Assembly (NCBI GenBank): GCA_002381695.1
Contig: DFXM01000017.1
Coordinates: forward strand, 29,546-37,652
Length of the DNA stretch: 8,107 bases
Direction of reading: 5' to 3'
Source: Clostridium sp. UBA4108
Lineage (GTDB): Bacteria > Bacillota > Clostridia > Clostridiales > Clostridiaceae
Shown: positions 1 to 4,779 of the stretch, one piece after another
Numbering within the stretch: position 1 is the stretch's first letter
Layout: each line of letters starts with the position of its first letter
The notes under the pieces: model-generated
What the model was told of the DNA's origin: nothing
Seen by the model: the letters and a program-made list of their open reading frames with translations, nothing else
Databases searched by the model: none
Made by a program: the position numbers and the translations under genes

Positions 1-311
1 TTGTATTTCTTAACGATTTTTTCTTTCATAGAGCTTAAGTAAATCTAAGCTTTCTGCAAATGGTATTCCCAGTAATAATATGAAGCTCAATTTCAACAAT
101 TTATTAAATATACTTGTAATATGGATTATCTTTATTGCAACTTATATATATAATTAATAAGTACAACATCTAAAGAATTGTAAGCCAAAATTAAAAATGA
201 ATGGAAAAACAAGGGCTATGTTCTTTTTCTATAATTCCAAAAATATATTTTAATTGTAATAAATACTTTGTACAGTTGGAATTATTGAAATTTAGAAGGA
301 GTTGAATTCAT
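1..311. other. AT-rich intergenic leader upstream of the flavoprotein gene
   Basis: I see no convincing gene here. A 10-bp inverted repeat (ATAATTCCAA at 231-240 and TTGGAATTAT at 276-285) lies just before the ribosome binding site of the oxidase gene and may act as an operator or leader hairpin. No promoter close to consensus stands out; weak -10-like sequences occur around 230-235 and 271-276. A short open frame on the - strand ending near 10 has protein-like residues but no start codon. A 25-codon hydrophobic + strand frame (80-157) has no ribosome binding site. Neither is called as a gene. Confidence 0.5.
231..285. repeat. 10-bp inverted repeat in the oxidase leader
   Basis: ATAATTCCAA at 231-240 is exactly matched by its reverse complement TTGGAATTAT at 276-285, with 35 bases between. 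The right arm ends 8 bases before the AGAAGGAG ribosome binding site (294-301). It could be two operator half-sites or the stem of an mRNA leader structure. A chance match in AT-rich DNA is possible, although the arms contain a central GG/CC. Confidence 0.35.
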
Positions 312-2051
312 TTGGCTAGGGAAATTAAATATGTACAGCCGATTAATCCAACGGATGAAGAGCGATATGAGATGATGAGAATTGCCCTAGAAGAAGAAAA
401 TCGCATTGAGGATTTTGACAGTTTAATAAAACTACTTGGGCCGCCAAAAGATATTACAACCATTGCATCTCCCAGAGAATGTAGTGGTGTTAAAGTAGGT
501 ATAATAGGGGGCGGAGTTGCGGGATTAGCGTCTGCCTTTGAACTTAGAAAGCTTGGATTCCATGTCACTATTTTTGAGATGCAGGAAAGTCGTATTGGTG
601 GTAGAGTCTATACCTATTATTTTGATAAGGATAAAAAATACTACGGTGAACTTGGAGCTATGAGGATACCTGTAAGTCATCAAACCACATGGCATTATAT
701 CAATACATTTAATTTGCAGACAGCACCTTTCGTTCAAGAGAATGAAAATGGATTTATATATGTAAGAAATAGGAGAGCAAGAAATGATCCTGAAGGCAAA
801 GGTGTAATGGAAAAGATTTATCCACAATTTAATTTAACTCCATGGGAAAGAATCACTCCATGGCAAGAACTTATTGAGTATGGACTAGGAAGTCAATTGT
901 CAAAGATAAATTCAAATATGAGAAAAGAACTATTACAAATAAAAAGAGAATACTCAAAGGAAATTGAATACTTGGGAAGTTTAAGTGCTAGAAATGTATT
1001 AGATAAAATGAAGATGAGTGAAGGGGCAATAGAGTTAATTTCATGTGTTTCTCCTTTCATAGGTTATCTTTATTACAATAGTTATATTGAAAACTTGCAA
1101 GAACAATATACTATAGATAATGCTTATAGATACGGAATAGCTGGAGGTACAGTAAATTTACCTCTTGCTTTTTATAAATCCTTAGTTTCTAAAGAGCCTA
1201 AAGAATATCCTTATATTAGTAGGGAAGATTTAGGAAAAATCCTTTGGAAAAATGGAACAACAGTAACTGGTATATATAAAAAAGATAGAGATAGCAAGGT
1301 TGTACTTGAATATAAGGGTGAGAAATCTTTAGAAGCTTCTCATGAAAGTTTTGACTTTGTTATTTGTACTATTCCGTTCTCTAGTCTTCGCAATGTAAAC
1401 ATATATCCTATGTTTAGTACTGAAAAAATGCAGGCAATAAAGGAACTTAATTATACATCATCCCAAAAAACTTTATTTATGTGTGATGAGCGTTTTTGGG
1501 AACAAGGAGGGCCTAAGGAGAGAATAATAGGAGGAGCATCCTTTACTGATCTAATAACTTCAAATATATGGTATCCTAATTACTTAAACTATTCTGATAT
1601 TGATAAAATGAAAAAAAATAAAAAATATATTAATCCCGATGAGCCAGGTGTTCTTTTAGCATCTTATAATTTAGAGCAAGATGCAATACGACTAGGAAAT
1701 CTAGATGCTAAAATGCGTATTCCAGAAATAAAGAGGCAAGTGGAGGCTGTTCATGGCCTTCCACGAGGGTATTTAGATTCAATAGTGGAAGATTATAAAA
1801 CTATCAACTGGGATAGTGAGCAAGGCTTTTATGGAGCATTTTGTTACTTTATGCCTAGCCAACAAAGTCTTTTTGCATATGCATCGGCAAAACCTGAATA
1901 TAATAATAGAGTATATTTTGCTGGAGAACATGTATCTCTAACACATGGGTGGATACAAGGATCTGTAAATAGTGGTATGAAAGCCGCTAATAATATAGCA
2001 GAGTATTGTAAAGTCATGTCAGGGAATGAACATTCAAATTTATGTTATTAA
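312..2051 (+). CDS. FAD-dependent L-amino-acid oxidase / flavin monoamine oxidase family protein
   Basis: A 579-residue flavoprotein of the amine oxidase family, closest in pattern to L-amino-acid oxidases, which oxidatively deaminate an amino acid to a 2-oxo acid and ammonia, usually with O2 reduced to H2O2. An ADP-binding Rossmann motif GIIGGGVAGL (63-72) is followed by acidic E89 and by RIGGR (94-98). GELGAMRIP (112-120) matches the LAAO segment whose arginine (here R118) grips the substrate carboxylate. K386 sits where LAAOs keep the lysine near flavin N5. The C-terminal FAD and substrate motif is FAGEH-x3-THGWIQG (536-550), including the G-W pair that lines the active site. There is no signal peptide or membrane segment, so it is probably cytoplasmic. 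The start is TTG at 312, 10 bases after AGAAGGAG; a stop lies in frame at 303. About 60 N-terminal residues precede the Rossmann fold. It is a single-gene unit. Substrate and electron acceptor cannot be read from sequence; tryptophan 2-monooxygenase or another amine oxidase activity is possible. Confidence 0.88.
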   Translation: MAREIKYVQPINPTDEERYEMMRIALEEENRIEDFDSLIKLLGPPKDITTIASPRECSGVKVGIIGGGVAGLASAFELRKLGFHVTIFEMQESRIGGRVYTYYFDKDKKYYGELGAMRIPVSHQTTWHYINTFNLQTAPFVQENENGFIYVRNRRARNDPEGKGVMEKIYPQFNLTPWERITPWQELIEYGLGSQLSKINSNMRKELLQIKREYSKEIEYLGSLSARNVLDKMKMSEGAIELISCVSPFIGYLYYNSYIENLQEQYTIDNAYRYGIAGGTVNLPLAFYKSLVSKEPKEYPYISREDLGKILWKNGTTVTGIYKKDRDSKVVLEYKGEKSLEASHESFDFVICTIPFSSLRNVNIYPMFSTEKMQAIKELNYTSSQKTLFMCDERFWEQGGPKERIIGGASFTDLITSNIWYPNYLNYSDIDKMKKNKKYINPDEPGVLLASYNLEQDAIRLGNLDAKMRIPEIKRQVEAVHGLPRGYLDSIVEDYKTINWDSEQGFYGAFCYFMPSQQSLFAYASAKPEYNNRVYFAGEHVSLTHGWIQGSVNSGMKAANNIAEYCKVMSGNEHSNLCY

Positions 2052-2212
2052 AGAGGAAAATATATAACTTCTTATTTGAAAAATTAACTGTGTGAGAAAA
2101 AAATACATTTTATTTAGAGAAGGGAATAGTAATAATATTATGTATATAATCATTAATATGTTAATGTATGTAGATTATAATAATGATACTTCATATTAAC
2201 TCACAATTGTAT

Positions 2213-2260
2213 AAGTAGGCTTTGTTATAAATTAACTTAAATTTATAACGAAGCCTACTT
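2213..2260. terminator. Hairpin between convergent genes, probable bidirectional terminator
   Basis: Arms 2213-2233 and 2240-2260 pair over 21 positions with a single T-G wobble and a 6-base loop (AACTTA). The base of the stem is GC-containing (AAGTAGGCTT / AAGCCTACTT). It lies between the 3' ends of the oxidase (+) and the diguanylate cyclase (-), 161 bases after one stop and 39 after the other. Neither side has a classical long U-tract (GUAUUAU on the + side, AUACAAUU on the - side), so termination may rely on stem strength, or the structure may protect 3' ends. Confidence 0.65.
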
Positions 2261-2299
2261 GTATTATGTAGAAATTTAATTACAATCTATGTATTAATA

Positions 2300-3286
2300 T
2301 TATTGAAAATTGTATTCTCCAGTATTTGTTACAATTCGATTTTTACCATTACTTTTTGCTTTATATAGCATCTTATCAACACTACTGATTATATCAGTAT
2401 AGTTGGATAAATGACTAAAGTCTTTATTAACATATATCATACCAGCACTAAAAGTAATAGGTGAGACTAAGATTTCTTCAAAATATAGTTTCAACTCTTT
2501 TTGGATTTTTTGAATTCTCTTAAGTGCTTGCTCCTGCTTTGTATTCATGAATATGAATACAAATTCTTCACCACCATATCGTCCAAAGATATCGGAGTTA
2601 CGTATATTTTTTCGTGAGATTTTTGAAAAAATCTTTAATACTCTGTCACCCATTAAATGTCCATACTGATCATTAATTTTTTTAAAATCATCAAAATCAG
2701 TCATACAAATAGTAAATCTACACCTTTCTTTTTTAGGCTTCATAAGTTCATTTATATAGTCTAGCAAACTATATTTATTTATGGCACCAGTTATTAAATC
2801 TAGTTCAAGTTGTTCTAAAAGAAAATCTTCATGGTGTTTATGTTGTGTAACATCTGTAAATGAAAGTATAGCATAAAGATTATCTTTATAAATTATAGGA
2901 CTTCCATTTACATTAAACCATTTAGTTTTTTTATTTTCACCAATAATAGAAGTATGACTAATAAGCATGTCTTCCACAGAAACCTTGTTATTCAATATAT
3001 TATCAAGACCATTTCTTATAGCACAATTTTTGCACTTAGAAGCTTGTCCACATATGAAGTTATTATCTTTCAAATTGCTGCATTGAAACACATTACCAAA
3101 TGGAATACCCTCAATATTATAAGGTTCCAAATTAAAACATTTAAACATATAATCATTAACAGACACTAGATTCTTGTCTATATTTACAATTATTAGTCCT
3201 ACTAAAGCATGATTATATATATTATAGTAAAATGAGTCACTACCACATTTAAGAATATCTAACATTTTAGTTTCCGCTTTTTTCAT
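2300..3286 (-). CDS. PAS-GGDEF diguanylate cyclase with a four-cysteine sensor motif
   Basis: A 328-residue protein predicted to make cyclic di-GMP from two GTP. Residues about 20-148 form a PAS-like sensor (IIVNIDKNLVSVND early, AILSFTDVTQHK at its end). Inside it are C69, C79, C85 and C88, in a C-x9-CG-x4-C-x2-C pattern. The GGDEF domain runs from about 160 to 320. The catalytic signature is GGEEF (238-242), an active variant of GGDEF. Metal and nucleotide residues D197, N205, H210 and D214 are conserved in DFDDFKKINDQYGH-x3-D. An RxxD inhibitory site (R229-D232) lies exactly five residues before GGEEF, so product inhibition is expected. There is no signal peptide or membrane segment, so it is a cytoplasmic sensor. 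ATG at 3286 follows AGGTGAT with five bases between the AGGTG core and the start codon. Two hairpins sit in the upstream leader. No EAL or HD-GYP domain is fused. Ligand or metal binding by the cysteines is inference. Confidence 0.92.
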   Translation of the reverse strand: MKKAETKMLDILKCGSDSFYYNIYNHALVGLIIVNIDKNLVSVNDYMFKCFNLEPYNIEGIPFGNVFQCSNLKDNNFICGQASKCKNCAIRNGLDNILNNKVSVEDMLISHTSIIGENKKTKWFNVNGSPIIYKDNLYAILSFTDVTQHKHHEDFLLEQLELDLITGAINKYSLLDYINELMKPKKERCRFTICMTDFDDFKKINDQYGHLMGDRVLKIFSKISRKNIRNSDIFGRYGGEEFVFIFMNTKQEQALKRIQKIQKELKLYFEEILVSPITFSAGMIYVNKDFSHLSNYTDIISSVDKMLYKAKSNGKNRIVTNTGEYNFQ

Positions 3287-3333
3287 AAAATCACCTATTT
3301 TCTAATAAAATAAATCATTTAACCAATAAATAA

Positions 3334-3351
3334 CTAAGTAAAATCACTTAG
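3334..3351 (-). promoter_or_regulatory. Leader hairpin upstream of the diguanylate cyclase (proximal)
   Basis: CTAAGT (3334-3339) and ACTTAG (3346-3351) form a 6-bp stem with a 6-base loop, 48 bases upstream of the cyclase start codon. Together with the larger hairpin at 3360-3394 it would form a structured 5' leader if transcription starts further upstream. It has no run of U after it on the - strand and is not a standard terminator. Confidence 0.3.
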
Positions 3352-3359
3352 GAGATAGC

Positions 3360-3394
3360 TAGTTTTAAATACGCAAATATGCCTATTTAAACTA
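3360..3394 (-). promoter_or_regulatory. Leader hairpin upstream of the diguanylate cyclase (distal)
   Basis: TAGTTTTAAATA (3360-3371) pairs with TATTTAAACTA (3384-3394) over 11 bp with one bulged base. The stem continues across a one-base mismatch into GCA/TGC closing a 4-base loop. It lies 74 bases upstream of the cyclase start codon. It may be a structured mRNA leader or, as DNA, a dyad operator. It does not show the conserved core of the class I c-di-GMP riboswitch. Confidence 0.35.
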
Positions 3395-3477
3395 AAATTC
3401 CATCTTAAGGATATTTTTCTTAGAGATTTAAAATGAAATAGTGTTAAAGATATTTTTTGCCTTCACATATAATACAT

Positions 3478-3508
3478 AAAAAGTAATTATATAGAAAAAG
3501 TAATTATA
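3478..3508. repeat. Tandem direct repeat of 14 bp
   Basis: AAAAAGTAATTATA occurs twice, at 3478-3491 and 3495-3508, a spacing of 17 bp from start to start. The region is gene-free and lies between two divergent genes. Repeated sites of this kind can be binding sites for a regulator such as the adjacent XRE protein, but the low complexity makes chance possible. Confidence 0.4.
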
Positions 3509-3750
3509 GTACTAGTTCAGATTTATTTTATTAAGCAAGGTAACTTTTAAATTTATATAATCTAAATATTTCTCATTTAAGTTAAATAAAGAGACTTGTA
3601 TCTTATATGCGTCAAGGTATAAATCACAATATCCATATTTTCATCTCATATTATACTATGTAGTCATTTTATCCATGTAGTACATTATAACATAGTAAAA
3701 ATGTGCATACAATACATATTAGAGATTATTATAGAAAGGTGATGAAAAAT

Positions 3751-4098
3751 TTGGAAATAAATTATAGTGATATAGGAAAAAGAATACGTAGTGAGCGTAC
3801 AAAGCAAAATATTACACAGGAAAAGCTAGCTGAGATGACGTATTTATCAATTGCGCATATAAGTCATATTGAAACAGGAAATACTAAGCTTAGTTTACCT
3901 ACTATTGTAAAAATTGCTAATGCATTAACTATCTCTGTGGATGAATTGCTCTGTGATAGTATCATCAAATCAAAAGAAATCTTCGAGAATGAAATATCAG
4001 ATCAAATTAAAGACTGCACTGAAAAGGAAGTACGTATTATTGCAGACATTGTAAAAGCTACAAAAATAGCTATCAGAAAAACTCTTCATTTTAAATAA
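3751..4098 (+). CDS. XRE-family helix-turn-helix transcriptional regulator
   Basis: A small DNA-binding protein of 115 residues from the TTG at 3751. Residues about 8-67 form a Cro/CI-type helix-turn-helix: IGKRIRSERTKQNITQEKLA, then the recognition-helix segment LSIAHISHIETGNTKLSLPT, and KIANALTISVDELL closing the fold. The tail (70-115) is charged and helical and probably serves for dimerisation; no peptidase, cupin or other effector domain is attached. The TTG at 3751 is preferred because GGTGAT (3738-3743), within AGAAAGGTGAT, ends 7 bases before it, and the protein then begins MEINYSDIGKRIR, as relatives do. Alternatives in frame are ATG at 3742 (too close to that site) and GTG at 3703 (no site). 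It stands alone, divergent from the cyclase gene. Its targets are unknown; autoregulation or control of the neighbouring cyclase is plausible inference. Confidence 0.88.
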   Translation: MEINYSDIGKRIRSERTKQNITQEKLAEMTYLSIAHISHIETGNTKLSLPTIVKIANALTISVDELLCDSIIKSKEIFENEISDQIKDCTEKEVRIIADIVKATKIAIRKTLHFK

Positions 4099-4677
4099 CC
4101 CATTAACTTATAAAAATAATAATATTAATTTATTTTATATTATGTTTTGATAAATTTTAATATATTACATAAAGCTTTTGCAATAATTAGGTAAAACTTT
4201 TGTGTTTTAATAGGAAGAGTTATAAACATATATAATCAATAAGATATTTTAGTAGGATTTACTATAAATTTCATTAATATACAGAGAAAAATGAGCAGTC
4301 TATAAAAATTTATAGTTAATAAGCATATTTTAAAATTTAGTACAGTTTCAAAGTAAAGATTTAGATTCATAAAGAAAACCTTGATAATATTTTTTATACT
4401 ATCGAGGTTTTGATTTCTTTATAAATACATATATGGTATAAAAGGTTATAGACATCTTAATATGTAATTTAACAACTTGATTGAAGTTTTGCCTCTAAAA
4501 ATTCATTAAGTTTAAATTATATTTCATTTTTCATAATATTTTAGAAGTATTACTAGAAAATTATTTAAATATTTGATTAGATATAAGTAGAAGATAACTA
4601 AAATATTAGCTATAATTCTTTAATTTTACATAATAACATTTATATAGTAATTATTGTAAAAATATATAAAGAAATTA
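4099..4677. other. Gene-free AT-rich stretch after the XRE gene
   Basis: This region has no supportable gene on either strand. It contains a small AT-only palindrome at 4300-4315 and a terminator-like hairpin at 4375-4411, which lies 277 bases after the XRE stop codon. A 15-codon - strand frame ending at 4469 has protein-like residues and precedes that hairpin, but no start codon or homology is recognised. No transposon ends or known riboswitch core are visible. Confidence 0.5.
4375..4411. terminator. Terminator-like hairpin in a gene-free region
   Basis: AAAACCTTGATA (4375-4386) pairs with TATCGAGGTTTT (4400-4411) over 12 bp with one G-T wobble and a 13-base loop. The + strand continues with GATTTCTTTAT and the - strand with CTTTATG, so it could act in either direction. 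The nearest + gene (XRE) ends 277 bases upstream. It may end a long XRE 3' UTR, an unannotated small RNA, or a lost - strand gene. Confidence 0.55.
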
Positions 4678-4706
4678 TTGACAATAGAGATAGTAAATGA
4701 TAACAT
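4678..4706 (+). promoter_or_regulatory. Predicted sigma-A promoter of the chemoreceptor gene
   Basis: A perfect -35 box TTGACA (4678-4683) is followed after 17 bases by the -10-like TAACAT (4701-4706, 4 of 6 matches to TATAAT). Transcription would start near 4713, giving a 5' leader of about 67 bases before the GTG start. The Fur-like dyad lies immediately after this start point. Confidence 0.6.
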
Positions 4707-4719
4707 TAAAAAATTATAT

Positions 4720-4734
4720 TGATAATGAATATCA
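4720..4734. promoter_or_regulatory. Fur-box-like operator upstream of the chemoreceptor
   Basis: TGATAATGAATATCA matches the Gram-positive 7-1-7 Fur consensus (TGATAAT-N-ATTATCA) at 13 of the 14 defined positions. It lies just after the predicted transcription start of the 4678-4706 promoter, a position suited to blocking RNA polymerase. A further half-site-like TGATAA (4698-4703) overlaps the -10 box. Iron repression is therefore inferred. PerR boxes are similar, but the GATAAT/TATC half-sites favour Fur. Confidence 0.5.
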
Positions 4735-4779
4735 TTAAAAGATAAATTAATGATGAAATGATACAAAGGGGATGATTTA

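Larger units (their letters stand above)
3287..3750. other. Divergent intergenic region between diguanylate cyclase and XRE regulator
   Basis: This 464-base stretch separates two divergently transcribed genes and should hold both promoters. On the cyclase side there are two hairpins (3334-3351 and 3360-3394). In the middle is a 14-bp direct repeat (3478-3508). On the XRE side a -10-like TATAAC occurs at 3686-3691, next to a small palindrome ATGTAGTACAT (3675-3685), but no good -35 element is seen. A roughly 42-codon - strand frame around 3520-3645 has no start codon and is of a length expected by chance in such AT-rich DNA. No known riboswitch core was recognised. Confidence 0.5.

Noticed and set aside
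8..139. - strand open stretch ending with protein-like residues GIPFAESLDLLKLYERKNR
   Set aside because: About 43 codons with no usable start codon; this length is expected by chance in such AT-rich DNA. A remnant of a gene lying upstream cannot be excluded, but no family is recognised.
80..157. 25-residue hydrophobic peptide frame MKLNFNNLLNILVIWIIFIA...
   Set aside because: Starts with ATG and looks like a small membrane peptide, but there is no ribosome binding site or promoter in front.
308..568. Open frame on the - strand over the oxidase gene (also 525-827)
   Set aside because: Antisense to a well-supported flavoprotein, with no ribosome binding site and no protein-like pattern.
2135..2199. 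17-codon frame starting at ATG 2149 in the spacer after the oxidase
   Set aside because: The purine-rich stretch is too far upstream to serve as ribosome binding site, and the peptide is generic AT-rich translation.
2954..3169. Open frame on the + strand inside the diguanylate cyclase gene
   Set aside because: Antisense shadow of the PAS domain coding region.
3370..3394. Possible class I c-di-GMP riboswitch near the cyclase (ACGCAAA followed by GCCTA)
   Set aside because: The string resembles part of the riboswitch but lies on the strand opposite to the cyclase transcript, and the other conserved core (GGGCAAACC) is absent.
3520..3645. - strand 42-codon frame with protein-like residues (KYGYCDLYLDAYKIQV...)
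   Set aside because: Follows an in-frame stop, has no start codon until near its end, and no family is recognised; several such frames are expected by chance in the intergenic DNA here.
3703..3750. Longer start (GTG 3703) for the XRE regulator
   Set aside because: No ribosome binding site before 3703; the extra residues do not belong to the helix-turn-helix, and a good site serves the TTG at 3751.
4469..4515. - strand 15-codon frame FKLNEFLEAKLQSSC before the hairpin at 4375-4411
   Set aside because: Looks like a protein C-terminus with a terminator 58 bases on, but it is too short, with stops just upstream and no recognised family.
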